Shown: positions 45,301 through 52,120, numbered from the stretch's first letter. The stretch is DNA of 64,000 bases from Cellulomonadaceae bacterium (GCA_031256435.1 JAIRQO010000039.1:30167-94166); one strand, 5' to 3'. Numbers and translations are program-made. The notes: generated by a model from the letters alone, not told the origin.

Positions 45301-45831
45301 GGTTCTGGGCAGGGTTCTGGGCACGCCGCCAGCGCCGCCAAGGTGGCAAGCATTGCCCAGGCCTCGTGGCCGCTCCTCAACCTCCTGCTGGCGATTGTGG
45401 CCGCCCTGGCTACCCTCGTAACAGGACGGTGGGCGGTGCGTCGTCGCGATGATGACGATGATGATGAGGCCGCCTGTGCTGATCGCCCAGTGGATGCCGA
45501 TGCTTTGGGCGTTGATCGCGACTCCGTTGCACTCGCCTTGGAGGATCAGACCGAGGGTTCCACGCCTGACGAGTCCACGGCTGAGGATTCCACGCGTGAC
45601 AATGCCACGCAGTCTCGCCGAGGTCGCCTCCGCTGGCTCGCACTCTCCGCGTTCCTTGCCGTGGCAGGAATCATCCTGTTCCTGGTGACCGAGGACCTCC
45701 ACGGCCTGATGGTCTGGTGGGATCGGTGGACCATTGTTCACGTTGTCCTGACCGCCGGAGCGGTGGCTGTGCTGGTTCACGTCCTTCGCGCCAGACGAGA
45801 TTCTGCGAGGCGCTCCGCACCCGCAGAATGA
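36358..45831 (+). CDS. Giant InlB B-repeat surface protein with C-type-lectin-like and SpaA-like domains
   Basis: 3157 residues. GAAGG lies just upstream of ATG. Signal peptide to about residue 41; C-type-lectin-like domain at about 167-347 (GYLATITSQAEQ; WYWADGPEAW); about 18 Listeria-Bacteroides (InlB B) repeats at ~600-2510, each with a GYTFxGW core (GYTFSGWRVADNG, GYTFLGWNTAADG, GMTFAGWATSSD, GYTFLGWWQYPQD); SpaA-like domain at ~2720-2865 (GEYYLVETKAPKGYTLD); Gly/Ser-rich linker; then three membrane helices (~3002-3023, ~3095-3112, ~3127-3145). No LPxTG, so it is membrane-anchored. The last codons (DSARRSAPAE) and the stop come from a family B palindrome. Probable adhesin. Confidence 0.92.
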   Translation: MKSRFLQSATARVTAACVAALALVIVPVAMPITSLTPAAQAAEVNADNPVIFTVRGGITAGTDAVNYQIVVDGVYDQSYQSFNVIYPDELTIDTSAVTSGIWTISTSENGANTTTSFIMKSGSRTAAQLQQDIQAISFSLTNAGVFPPEGSKVTITASEDKVTAFIDAGGYVHYYVFVPGTTSTYWFTAYNAAHAQTMQDPRYPTDPTKVLHGYLATITSQAEQRKVYNDIATLCGWLAGTRALFGTAPTGYASLAGQRIQDQGSQQPGSANTADIPTTSIPAAGATTVNYDIAVATATTWYWADGPEAWTVYDADTATYTYYPMGMTTVPDDVWVIQDANGQNTYLGSFSDQPTVDNLPAGASVIPDPNRGQPVGNLVFYNKITNATAPAGKAGDPTGNGAPAGVYANWNNPYGVNVDGVAGTGAEPNNSSGEYVTQFAYTGKDLWNDFSYNPSSTVKGYYVEFGGYVGDPLASDLVGSEITTSSEVQMVMPIHVEYRSTATNADGTRRLMTGIGTDSDHFWPYQEHLPYVAYITKELDPTKPTYGTVYFTLPPGYSAYGYEFVGTQEDKDKLTVDADGNVAGFHSLYNQTIRYLFQPDTYTVTFNPNWDGANSSNVTPASKTVLYDTPYGDLATATRKGYTQTGWYACDSAPTDFSVDGCTEVTADSLVPLAGDSHALTLYAGWEVNDSYTVTYDVTTVSDDLGCGPATDIPDKTQVAWTDINLTPGSGLTAPSLADPSDSLTATQTLTSDTIPTRDNCVFTGWDVSENGTAQGVTSTDAYGDVAASDTEPGITLEAQWRRAQYLSVIYHLNGGTTQDPLPDISQPAEIGDFAVNLPTPSRDGYTFSGWRVADNGTHTVTSDDEAFLPGQTTYASIAAKDADGNVIATYVVIEAVWTATDYTVNYDGQAADDSTLSPTSFAAETVTWDEAGVVPPAEGNPERDGYFFMGWNTEKDGTGILAGSSSTYDALAQGDPTVTSVTLYAQWQPEPTYFVQYDLAGGSYTDPSSTDPSDAQNTLTTIAKKDGVHASDADLIPDVDLTREGYTFVGWSVAYNGSKVGVTSTDTFGSLAANLNAGYIVLQAQYQPKSDYTVKYNLQGGTLDGATTVPDLAGVVWWTQESILPRLTPVRSGYTFLGWNTAADGTGRAVTTSDSFASAAGQVEPADNTLTLYAQWAGEGVYTVQYNVGIGTSPIASAQYTATPDDIQNQTVDLPVPQAPAGYTFSYWTVSNNGYDQSSSAAVKDGTTYSALAYPVTDTSTPPQVVDWRHTITLTAQYAESADYIVAYDGQCADSPDISPTTGVAWTDSGFTPAVTCPGKNLVGWTLTPDGTGSYVLPTTQFRDLAQNTEPADGTVTLYAQWSDASFVVQYDLGGIAAPDGWQPQRTVGFNDTNLIPTETLDRLGYTLTGWKVSANGATAALVTDSDSFGTLAAPNAPFIRLEAQWGPKSYVVNYDLNDARGYTRAHPQSIDSTPAVGEDGALRWNSVIPFDTGQDTPWRNGFTFDGWTVSMVGDTAVDGDGAVVIPGVTKYSDVGSYTDAQGDAMDADSITIQAQWTENPPVPIAYSVMCLTNKANPVYQPLAHTPCATVQLNSTTKPDPNVNPDQATDIDQDVPDDDVSTVVGEVLPASGVAGGAMVARKPGHKFLGWYKADRVAQLLATETPGVFDPDQLPEILSDTDDLVSDQPTYVPSRVPVDDGEVYEQGAYVALFQELPDVTLTYQAVTLATEGTCNSLTCPDTVANGGFVKIASDDDAGITESESVAPATGTAVGSDALVKKGYKFWGWSTDTVPDTRADAARLSGTGPADDTTAVSTFLPARNPDGTYGTLVTASDQTDELDPVTYYAIFSEEDNVDLSYRAVTLSPSGTVECDGVDTDSCAVSGGTIDHESDSVPPASGTAEQNTATAASGFVFLGWFNRIDDGSYLDQTPVSTDTAWTPPRVSDLNVDGNYVAVFQRQASLPTVVVTQIDNVAVTTLGDVALRPDSGEDDVPLILSDNAFAGEAWPGTFTVVVDGKDTGVKVTLAAPSGDSDAQMVTTVVNYYTVTMYRDVAEDPLVAISAQIYLAGSSHTIADPQGPTADQFFEGWTDDPTATDPNPQYNHGDTIQNITAPVTLYGVWTTTVQYSVTYDVNGAQAGSVEDPNSTYDKDSLAPVLDAPVSAVTPPDGMTFAGWATSSDATTATLQPGTSFKVSADTVLYAVWAPLADGVTPFVVDPDAPMVEITYKANGGRNAPVDPSEYEQGESLIVLSGDGMVAPAGMHFAGWASSPDASKADPGLAPGTVLTVDQALTVYAVWVENDPVDVGYVIECRNGDGSDRPDPSTPCSALTLRSGGSDGGGDGSAGSGDSSSGSTSDDWKVSETVAPLTGKLSGVDLKDIPGYAFKGWWIYPQDNIEGLPPLSTDETWTPPRNADGTYAAVTYVAVFQEIPDATVTYTLECRNADDSDRPDHGTPCSDLTVNSSGKQDPWTVSESTAPATGKLSGVTLAEIPGYTFLGWWQYPQDDLRTEAPLSTDLNWTPGRGTDGTYTDITYVAVFRAAQAPTLTQTIDDSAAMSLGDRVTLTINADLPSLPADQSSDATVLPATLYRIEETLPAQLGLVDAPPVVTLASDGKGSGGSGSADSGSGDSGSPLDPEDYQATVDPETNTLVVTLTKQGLAQAAEWAASGQHLSVVFQATVVLTGDNTPDPKDIDGLIASSAQLFVNDPSTPAATSEADTHFGGVSVYKFGTDLTEKSAASAATAKAFNGTTFEVFSKADYDAHGSQATPLKIALPPSVRASVQATTGKPAPVAISEFVAGPAGINPDRNRPDKGNNLTGFNADGNAVICGLKNGEYYLVETKAPKGYTLDPEPIPFTLTQDLDHDSTWKDTATSVAGGVNAVIRYNAHHPDEMIVVDPVAKDKTPGYAVAPGGGKGAGATGGQGSGGAGGQGSGGQGSQGTKSHGKSSDSPKDTSSTAKSAHKNGASKSGSHSGSKAAKGAGSGQGSGHAASAAKVASIAQASWPLLNLLLAIVAALATLVTGRWAVRRRDDDDDDEAACADRPVDADALGVDRDSVALALEDQTEGSTPDESTAEDSTRDNATQSRRGRLRWLALSAFLAVAGIILFLVTEDLHGLMVWWDRWTIVHVVLTAGAVAVLVHVLRARRDSARRSAPAE

Positions 45832-45935
45832 CGGGACAAAGGCGCTCCACACCCGCAGAATGACGGGTTGTGTTGAACTGACGAACTTCTTACCTCTCGT
45901 CATTCTGCGGGCCCTCTGGGCCTCGCAGAATCTCG
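45797..45935. repeat. Family B palindromes, one forming the 3' end of the giant gene
   Basis: Full copy 45797-45835 with arms ATTCTGCG (45800-45807) and CGCAGAAT (45822-45829); the TGA stop is bases 45829-45831. A truncated copy follows (45843-45868), then an inverted one (45898-45935). Confidence 0.85.
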
Positions 45936-45960
45936 GGGGAAGGGCTAGGTAGAACGCGCA

Positions 45961-45988
45961 AGGGCCCCCGCCTTTCGGCAGGGGCCCT
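45961..45988 (-). terminator. Terminator of the secE-nusG-rplK-rplA block
   Basis: AGGGCCCCCGCC (45961-45972) pairs with GGCAGGGGCCCT (45977-45988) with one mismatch and a four-base loop, 23 bases past the rplA stop. The U-run is poor. The design matches the hairpin at 55706-55733. Confidence 0.65.
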
Positions 45989-46011
45989 GATGCGATGGGT
46001 TTTCCTCGGTG

Positions 46012-46722
46012 CTAGTTGTCCTCGAGGAGGCGTTCCTTGGCGCTGGGGTCCACGGGGATGCCGGGGCCCATCGAGGTGGCAAAGGTGGCCTTGATCAGGT
46101 AGCGACCCTTGGAGGACGTGGGCTTCAAACGCATGACCTCATCCAACGCGGCGGCGTAGTTCTCCACGAGTTGTTCCTCGGTGAAGGAGGCCTTGCCAAT
46201 GATGAAGTTCAGGTTGGCGTGCTTGTCAACGCGGAACTCAATCTTTCCGCCCTTGATGTCAGCAACGGCCTTGGCCACATCCATGGTGACGGTGCCCGTT
46301 TTGGGGTTCGGCATCAAACCACGCGGACCGAGCACGCGGCCCAAACGGCCCACCTTGCCCATGAGGTCCGGGGTTGCTACGGCGGCGTCAAAGTCCACAA
46401 ACCCGCCCTGGACCTTGGCAATCAACTCGTCGCCGCCCACGTAGTCAGCGCCGGCTTCCTTGGCCTCTTCAGCCTTGGCAGCGTTAGCAAACACCAACAC
46501 GGTGGCCGTTTTACCGGTTCCGTGCGGCAGGTTCACCGTACCACGGACCATCTGGTCCGCCTTACGGGGGTCAACGCCCAAGCGGAACGCCACCTCAACG
46601 GTGGAGTCATACTTGGTGATAGCGGTCTCCTTGGCCAGGCGCACAGCCTGGAGCGGGGAGTAGAGGGCGGTGCGGTCAATCTTGGCCGCTGCGGCGCGAT
46701 ACGCCTTGGAGTGTTGTGCCAT
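46012..46722 (-). CDS. rplA: 50S ribosomal protein L1
   Basis: 236 residues, standard length. [17 protein letters not shown] start and the L1 signature [19 protein letters not shown]. It binds 23S rRNA at the L1 stalk and, in other bacteria, represses its own L11-L1 transcript. It follows rplK on the same strand but, unusually, about 322 bases away, a gap filled with duplicated palindromes. Confidence 0.99.
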   Translation of the reverse strand: MAQHSKAYRAAAAKIDRTALYSPLQAVRLAKETAITKYDSTVEVAFRLGVDPRKADQMVRGTVNLPHGTGKTATVLVFANAAKAEEAKEAGADYVGGDELIAKVQGGFVDFDAAVATPDLMGKVGRLGRVLGPRGLMPNPKTGTVTMDVAKAVADIKGGKIEFRVDKHANLNFIIGKASFTEEQLVENYAAALDEVMRLKPTSSKGRYLIKATFATSMGPGIPVDPSAKERLLEDN

Positions 46723-46794
46723 GGTGGCTCTTCTTTCTTGGTTGTGGTCGTAGCGGGCGGTTGCCCTGCCACTGGGGAGTAACGTTCCCCGGTT

Positions 46795-47013
46795 CGCTCA
46801 CATTGCTGTGAGATGAGGTGGTGGTGCTATGCATCGAGAGGTTTCGACCGTCGGCGCTGCCGCACCTGGCTCAACCGCCCGATTCCCGTGGTTTCGAGAC
46901 GCCCTGCGGGCTCCTCAACCGACGAGACCGCTCACAGTTTATCTGTGAGATGAAGCGGGGGTGCTGAGTATCGAGAGGTTTCGACCGTCGGCGCTGCCGC
47001 GCCTGGCTCAACC
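46795..47013. repeat. Duplicated family A palindromes between rplK and rplA
   Basis: Two copies of an ~85-base block (46795-46880 and 46929-47013), each with CGCTCACA...TGTGAGATGA, then TATCGAGAGGTTTCGACC-like sequence and TCAACC (palindromes 46840-46876 and 46977-47013). A third, shorter palindrome, GGTTTCGAGA...CCTCAACC, lies between at 46890-46920. They account for most of the 322-base gap; no gene is seen. Confidence 0.85.
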
Positions 47014-47044
47014 ACCCGAATGCCGCAGGACGCCATCACCTCGC

Positions 47045-47476
47045 TCACAGATCGGTGGTGATTCCCATGGATCGGGCAGTCCCTGCGACGATCTTCATGG
47101 CGGCATCGATGTCATTGGCGTTGAGATCTTCCATCTTGACCTGGGCGATGTCACGCACCTGGTCAACAGTGAGGTTCGCTACCTTGACGGTGTGGGGCGT
47201 TCCGGAACCCTTGGCTACCCCGGCGGCCTTCTTGATGAGCTCGGCGGCGGGCGGGGTTTTGGTGATAAACGTGAACGAGCGGTCCTCGTACACGGTGATC
47301 TCTACCGGGATGACGTTGCCACGCTGGGATTCTGTGGCGGCGTTGTACGCCTTGCAGAACTCCATGATGTTGACGCCGTGCTGACCCAATGCGGGGCCAA
47401 TGGGCGGTGCCGGGTTAGCGGCTCCAGCGTTGATCTGGAGCTTGATTAAGCCAGCTACCTTCTTCTTGGGGGGCAT
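47045..47476 (-). CDS. rplK: 50S ribosomal protein L11
   Basis: 143 residues, standard length. Starts [20 protein letters not shown] and contains [25 protein letters not shown], the universal L11 N-domain; the C-domain ends [16 protein letters not shown] stands before ATG. It binds the GTPase-associated centre of 23S rRNA and is needed for RelA/Rel activation. Confidence 0.99.
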   Translation of the reverse strand: MPPKKKVAGLIKLQINAGAANPAPPIGPALGQHGVNIMEFCKAYNAATESQRGNVIPVEITVYEDRSFTFITKTPPAAELIKKAAGVAKGSGTPHTVKVANLTVDQVRDIAQVKMEDLNANDIDAAMKIVAGTARSMGITTDL

Positions 47477-47563
47477 GATTGCACCTCATTCTCTGTTCGA
47501 GGGCCTACGCTGCGAGCGATGACCCGGTTGCGGTATTGCAGAGTTTTCCTGGAATCCAGGAAG

Positions 47564-48457
47564 CTATATCTTGGAAACCTGAGTGAATGCTAGTTCAACA
47601 GGGGTCTCGCGGTCAAAGATGCGTACCAGCACCTTCAACCTTTGCGTCACCATGTCAATCTCAGACACCGAGGCGGGCAGGCCCTCAAACGGTCCGTCGT
47701 TCACCGTGACGGACTCGCCTTCGGCAAAGTCAACCTCCAACGGCTTACCGGAGGCAGCAGCGGCCTTGGCTTCCGCCTTCTTCTCCTCGGCCACGGCGGC
47801 TTCCACCATGACGGGGGCGAGCATGGAGTACACCTCGTCAATGCTCAGCGGGATGGGCGCGTGTGCGTTACCCACAAAGCCGGTGACGCCGGGGGTGTGA
47901 CGCACCGCGTTCCATACGGCGTTGCGTTCCTCGGGCTCCATCCAGTCACCCATGTCCAGGCGAACCAGCACGTATCCGGGGATCCGCACGCGGCGCACCT
48001 GCTTCTTCACGGAGTTCTTGATTTCCGTGACCTCTTCCATGGGTACCTGAATCTCATGGATGTACTCCTCCATGTTCAGGGTCTGGATGCGAGTTTCCAG
48101 GTTCTGCTTAACGCGGTTCTCATAACCAGCGTAGGAGTGGATGACGTACCAATCGCCCTCCTGCGCCTCCAGTTCGGCGCGGAATTCTGCGGCGGCGTCC
48201 GAGGTGGGCTCGTCTGCCGGGGCTTCCTCGGTGGGTTCCTCGGTGGTTTCGACCGTCGGCGCATCCGCGCCTGGCTCAACCGCCCCAAGGTCCTCGGTGG
48301 GTTCCTCGGTGGTTTCGACCGTCGGCGCATCCGCGCCTGGCTCAACCACCCGAAGGGCCGCGGCAGCGTCATCCGCGCCTGGCTCAACCGACCGAAGGAC
48401 CTCGGCCGCAACATCGTCGTCGGAAATATCAACGGCGGGCAACACGTTATCGGACAC
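47564..48457 (-). CDS. nusG: Transcription antitermination factor NusG, with repeat-derived N-terminal extension
   Basis: 297 residues, well above the ~180 of E. coli NusG; actinobacterial NusGs often have an acidic extension. The NGN domain begins near residue 112 ([20 protein letters not shown]) and the KOW domain is at the end ([20 protein letters not shown]). It binds RNA polymerase and couples it to ribosomes or Rho. GTG 48457 has AAGGAT upstream. The first ~110 residues are acidic repeats, [18 protein letters not shown], encoded by family A palindromes. secE lies upstream and rplK downstream. Confidence 0.97.
   Translation of the reverse strand: MSDNVLPAVDISDDDVAAEVLRSVEPGADDAAAALRVVEPGADAPTVETTEEPTEDLGAVEPGADAPTVETTEEPTEEAPADEPTSDAAAEFRAELEAQEGDWYVIHSYAGYENRVKQNLETRIQTLNMEEYIHEIQVPMEEVTEIKNSVKKQVRRVRIPGYVLVRLDMGDWMEPEERNAVWNAVRHTPGVTGFVGNAHAPIPLSIDEVYSMLAPVMVEAAVAEEKKAEAKAAAASGKPLEVDFAEGESVTVNDGPFEGLPASVSEIDMVTQRLKVLVRIFDRETPVELAFTQVSKI
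48245..48389. repeat. Family A palindromes tandemly repeated in frame in nusG
   Basis: Two full copies (48245-48281, 48311-48347), 66 bases apart, each GGTTTCGACCGTCGGCGC...TCAACC, plus a partial third (48371-48389). Being a multiple of three, they keep the NusG frame and give 22-residue protein repeats. Confidence 0.9.
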
Positions 48458-48494
48458 AATTCATCCTTTACAGACTTAAATGACGGACGGCGTA

Positions 48495-48746
48495 CTAGCC
48501 GAACAAGTGGAAAACGCCGAGGCCGATGAGGTAGTCCAACAGCCCTACAAAAGCCATCACAATGGCCACGAAGACCAGTACCACGGCGGTGAGGTTGAGC
48601 AGTTCCTTACGGCTGGGCGAGACCACCTTTTTCAGTTCGGCAATCACCTGGCGCACAAACAAGGCGATCCGCGCAAAGATGGACGGCTTGCCCTCTTTGG
48701 ACGCCTTGCCCTTGGCGGTTTTGGCTACGGCGGCGGTATCGCTCAC
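48495..48746 (-). CDS. secE: Preprotein translocase subunit SecE
   Basis: 83 residues from GTG 48746, with GGGGAG five bases upstream. A basic N-terminus, then FVRQVIAELKKVVSPSRKELLN, the conserved amphipathic helix, then one membrane helix (LTAVVLVFVAIVMAFVGLLDYLI). It clamps SecY in the Sec channel. The frame is open upstream through the tRNA-Trp gene but that part is not coding. tRNA-Trp lies just upstream, as in other actinobacteria. Confidence 0.96.
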   Translation of the reverse strand: MSDTAAVAKTAKGKASKEGKPSIFARIALFVRQVIAELKKVVSPSRKELLNLTAVVLVFVAIVMAFVGLLDYLIGLGVFHLFG

Positions 48747-48788
48747 TCGAACTCCCCTTTGTGTGCCGGTCAGTGCTGAACCATTCAG

Positions 48789-48861
48789 CAGGGCGGACAG
48801 GACTCGAACCTGCAACCTACGGTTTTGGAGACCGTTGCGCTACCAATTGTGCCACCGCCCT
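48789..48861 (-). tRNA. tRNA-Trp (CCA)
   Basis: Cloverleaf on the minus strand: AGGGCGG acceptor pairs with CCGCCCT, D-arm TAGCGCAA, anticodon loop CTCCAAA (CCA), T-arm GCAGGTTCGAGTCCTGT. No encoded CCA end. Upstream of secE. Confidence 0.96.
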
Positions 48862-49265
48862 TTGCGGTTGCGGGCGCCGCAAAGCGACCACATCCAGGGA
48901 ACACTGTACGCCACCGAAGGCCAAACAGGCTAGTCCTGGTGGGCGTTGCGTACCACGAGTAGGCACCGAGTGACGCACACGGGCTGTTGGGGAGAGGCAA
49001 GCGCGCCGCCTGAAGGGCTCGCCGGGCGAGGGTGAGGGCGAGAGTGAGGACGAGAGTGAGGGCAGCGTGAACCCGGTCACTAACTCTGCTCGCCCCAGCC
49101 ACTCACGCCCCCGTGATTGCCACCTAGGAAATGTGATTCTGCCCTCAACCGGGCAGGGATTGCTAGGAGATGCACCACATTTCTACCCACGGTGGCCGGA
49201 TCGGGTTTAGTGTTTTATTCACCAGATCGGGGTTGTATCCCGTGACATCGAAAGGCAAACTCAGG
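48862..49265. other. Intergenic region before the L,D-transpeptidases
   Basis: 404 bases. It has a low-complexity GAGGGYGAGAGTGAGGACGAG tract at about 49027-49060 and a small hairpin CTGCCC/GGGCAG at 49140-49157. It must hold promoters for the minus-strand tRNA-Trp block and the plus-strand transpeptidase, but I cannot place them. No credible gene. Confidence 0.4.
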
Positions 49266-50222
49266 ATGTACCGCACTTCTTTGCAGAAGCACCAGGCTTC
49301 AGCTACCACTGCCGAGCGCCGAGGCTCACACCGCCTTGCTGCGCAGTCAGTTGCTGCGCTATCCCTGAGTGCTGCCCTGGTCCTTGCCGGAAGCACGGCA
49401 GCCAACGCTGCCGACGAGACGAGCGATACCGCGGTCACCACCGGTGGCCGCCACGCCACGGTCCACCCCGCCGAGGTCAAAGCCACCATGATGGCGTCCT
49501 ACCACGGAATCACCTCCGAGTTTGATGCCGCCCTCAAGCACGCGGCCAAGGTTCGCGCTGCTGAAGAAAAGCGCGCTGCCAAGGCGGAACGCGCCTTTGA
49601 CGCCAGTGACCGCACCCTGAGCGCAGGGATGAATGGTGATGACGTGCTCGGGCTCCAGTATTACTTGGACAGCCTGAACTACTTTGTTCCCGCCAAGAAC
49701 GGCACGTTTGACTCCAACACGGTGCAAGCCGTGATGGCATTGCAGAAAGTTGCCGGGATTGACCGCAACGGCGGTGTAGGTAAGGACACCCGCAAGGCCC
49801 TGAAGGCGGGCACGGTTCCCACCGCTACCACCACGCTGAAAGGCAACGCCATTGAGGTGGATCTCGCCAATCAGATCCTGATGGCGGTAGACAACGGCAT
49901 CGTGGTGAAAATCTTCAACATATCGTCGGGCTTTGGCGGAACCTTTGCTGGCTCAGACGGCAACACGTACCACGCCGTGACCAACCCCGGTGATTTTGTC
50001 ATCACATCGCAACTTAATGCCTCCCACGAGTCCACCATCTCCTCGGGCGGGATCATGTACCGTCCTAAGTACTTCAACGGAGCCATTGCCATTCACGGGT
50101 ACACCTCGGTACCCGCCCACGCGGCCTCGCACGGATGCGTCCGCATTTCCTACAGCGGCATGGACTGGCTGTGGGACCACTGGGATGCCCCCATCGGCAC
50201 ACCGGTGATTGCCTACAACTGA
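49266..50222 (+). CDS. L,D-transpeptidase with peptidoglycan-binding domain
   Basis: 318 residues from ATG 49266 (frame open from 49170). Signal peptide to about residue 45 (SVAALSLSAALVLAGSTAANA), coiled, Lys/Ala-rich segment, PG_binding_1 domain at about 120-175 (DDVLGLQYYLDSLNYFVPAKNG), then a YkuD domain with HGYTSVPAHAASHGCVRIS (catalytic Cys in SHGC). It makes 3-3 cross-links in the wall or attaches proteins to it. Followed 67 bases later by a second, related transpeptidase. Confidence 0.92.
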   Translation: MYRTSLQKHQASATTAERRGSHRLAAQSVAALSLSAALVLAGSTAANAADETSDTAVTTGGRHATVHPAEVKATMMASYHGITSEFDAALKHAAKVRAAEEKRAAKAERAFDASDRTLSAGMNGDDVLGLQYYLDSLNYFVPAKNGTFDSNTVQAVMALQKVAGIDRNGGVGKDTRKALKAGTVPTATTTLKGNAIEVDLANQILMAVDNGIVVKIFNISSGFGGTFAGSDGNTYHAVTNPGDFVITSQLNASHESTISSGGIMYRPKYFNGAIAIHGYTSVPAHAASHGCVRISYSGMDWLWDHWDAPIGTPVIAYN

Positions 50223-50289
50223 CCCCGTCCTCCACCGCACCATTCACCAGAACTTCATCCTCCATCCACTCCCACCTCTGAGGTACCCC

Positions 50290-51708
50290 ATGGAAATCAC
50301 CCCCATCACCACCACTGCCACTGCGGCGGAAACGCCTGGCCTTGTGCCTGAGTACGCGGCGGCACTGCCTGGGCACGCTGGCGCTCGGCGCCACGTTGCT
50401 CGCGGCCCCGTTGTGGGAATCATCGCGGCGGCACTGGCCTTCACGCCGGGTGTAGCCATGGCGGCCACCAGTGCTGCGCCAAGTCCTGTGGCTGGTGTTG
50501 TTGCCACTGCTCCTGTAGCAACTGCGGCGGACACCACTGGCACTACGGTGGCCACGGGCACGGTGACCATCTCCGGTACGGCCAAGGTGGGTCAAAAGTT
50601 GACCGCCACGCCCGCCGGATTCGATGCAACGCCTGCTACCACGGTGACCTACAGTTACCAGTGGATGCGGAACGGCAAGGCCATCTCCAAGGCCACCAAC
50701 CCCACGTATTCGCTGGTTGCTGCCGATTACGGCACCACTATTACGGTGAAGGTGACCGCCAAGGCGGATACCGCTACGGCAACGGCAACAAGCAAGGCCA
50801 CGTCCAAGGTTGCGGCACTGAAACTCACCGCCGGCAAGGTCACCATTTCTGGGAAGACCACGGTTGCGCAGAAACTCACCGCCAAGCCGAGTGGGTTCAA
50901 GGCTTCCCCCAAGCCAGCCAAGATTTCCTACACCTACAAGTGGCTGCGCAACGGCAAGGCCATCAAGGGTGCCACCAAGAAAACCTACACGCTGACCACG
51001 TCAGATGTGAAGAAGAAGATCTCGGTGAAGGTCACCGCCAAGGCCACCGGAACCGGCGCCTCAGCGTTCACGGCCACCTCCAAGACCTCAGCCAAAACTG
51101 CCAAGGTGAAGGACCTGAAGTTTGGTGACCGCACGCTGACCGTGGGAATGAAGGGCGCGGACGTCAAGGCCATGCAAAAGCGGTTGTCCGCACTGCACTT
51201 CTACGTACCCAAGGCGAGCGGCACCTATGACGCCAACACGCAGCAAGCCGTATGGGCCTTCCAGAAGGCCAAGGGGTTGTCTCGTGATGGTGCTGTAGGT
51301 CCCAAGACGGCCAAGGCCATGAAGAAGGGTCTCACCGTGAAGCCGAAGTCCAAGAGCGGTACCCACCTTGAAGTGAACTTGAAGAAGCAAATCCTGCTGT
51401 ACGTCAAGGGCGGCAAGGTAGTGAAGATCTTCAACGTGTCCACCGGATCTGGTATTGGCGAGTCCATCAAGACCCCCAAGGGCACCTACAAGTTCTCTCG
51501 CCAAATCAACGGGATGCACGCGTCCACCCTGTCCGGTGGCCTCATGTACCGCCCCAAGTACTTCAACGGTGGTGTGGCCTTGCACGGCTACACCTCGGTT
51601 CCGGCGTACCCCGCGTCCCACGGGTGCGTGCGCATCTCCTACACGGCCATGGACTACATCTGGAAAACCGGAGTTGCCCCCATGGGCGAGACCATCATGG
51701 TGTACTGA
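50290..51708 (+). CDS. L,D-transpeptidase with two Ig-like modules
   Basis: 472 residues from ATG 50290 (GAGGT upstream; frame open from 50209). Signal peptide core GIIAAALAFTPGVAMAA, then two Ig-like modules (~90-180 and ~180-275: TYSYQWMRNGKAI and YTYKWLRNGKAI), a PG_binding_1 domain (DVKAMQKRLSALHFYVPKASG), and a YkuD domain with HGYTSVPAYPASHGCVRIS. The C-terminal half is clearly paralogous to the preceding gene; the Ig modules resemble those of the protein at 10591. The Ig modules probably space the enzyme from the membrane. Confidence 0.92.
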   Translation: MEITPITTTATAAETPGLVPEYAAALPGHAGARRHVARGPVVGIIAAALAFTPGVAMAATSAAPSPVAGVVATAPVATAADTTGTTVATGTVTISGTAKVGQKLTATPAGFDATPATTVTYSYQWMRNGKAISKATNPTYSLVAADYGTTITVKVTAKADTATATATSKATSKVAALKLTAGKVTISGKTTVAQKLTAKPSGFKASPKPAKISYTYKWLRNGKAIKGATKKTYTLTTSDVKKKISVKVTAKATGTGASAFTATSKTSAKTAKVKDLKFGDRTLTVGMKGADVKAMQKRLSALHFYVPKASGTYDANTQQAVWAFQKAKGLSRDGAVGPKTAKAMKKGLTVKPKSKSGTHLEVNLKKQILLYVKGGKVVKIFNVSTGSGIGESIKTPKGTYKFSRQINGMHASTLSGGLMYRPKYFNGGVALHGYTSVPAYPASHGCVRISYTAMDYIWKTGVAPMGETIMVY

Positions 51709-51979
51709 GCCAGGGTGCTAATCCAGTGGTTGAGCCGGTGTGCTGACCAGACACGTTGACCCGGCACAATTCCATAGGGTGCTGACCCGGTGTACCGAGT
51801 TCCCTCGGGACACCGCAAAGCACCACCTTCCTCACGTCTGATTCGTCAGACGTGGCGAATCCTTCCGTGACCGTTCTGGTTCGCTCACGTGAAGTGATCC
51901 ACGTGGGCCCGGTTCCCAGCGCACCACGCGCCGGGGCCGGGCCTCAGTGTTGCCCGTTTGCCCCAAGCACCTCCGGACC

Positions 51980-52047
51980 CGCCCGTATCGGCTTCCCGCC
52001 CGTATCCGCTTCCCGCCCGTATCGGCTTCCCGCCCGTATCCGCTCCC
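51980..52047. repeat. Four 17-bp tandem repeats
   Basis: Units of CGCCCGTATCSGCTTCC at 51980, 51997, 52014 and 52031; odd units have G and even units C at the variable base, so the real period is 34. In the gap after the transpeptidases. Confidence 0.85.
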
Positions 52048-52058
52048 CGTCCGCTTCC

Positions 52059-52120
52059 GCCGTGGGGGTGTGAATGTACGCGTCTGACCCCCCGTACGCG
52101 TACCAACGCACCCCCACGGC
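52059..52120. terminator. Large hairpin between convergent transpeptidase and murB genes
   Basis: GCCGTGGGGGTG (52059-52070) pairs perfectly with CACCCCCACGGC (52109-52120), with a nested GTACGCG pair and GTACGCGTAC palindrome inside the loop. It lies between two converging transcripts and could terminate both. The rest of the 480-base gap (51709-52188) shows only a partial TGGTTGAGCCGG repeat near 51729 and the tandem units before it. Confidence 0.5.

Noticed and set aside
51980-52047. CRISPR array
   Set aside because: 17-base units directly abut, with no spacers and no cas genes.
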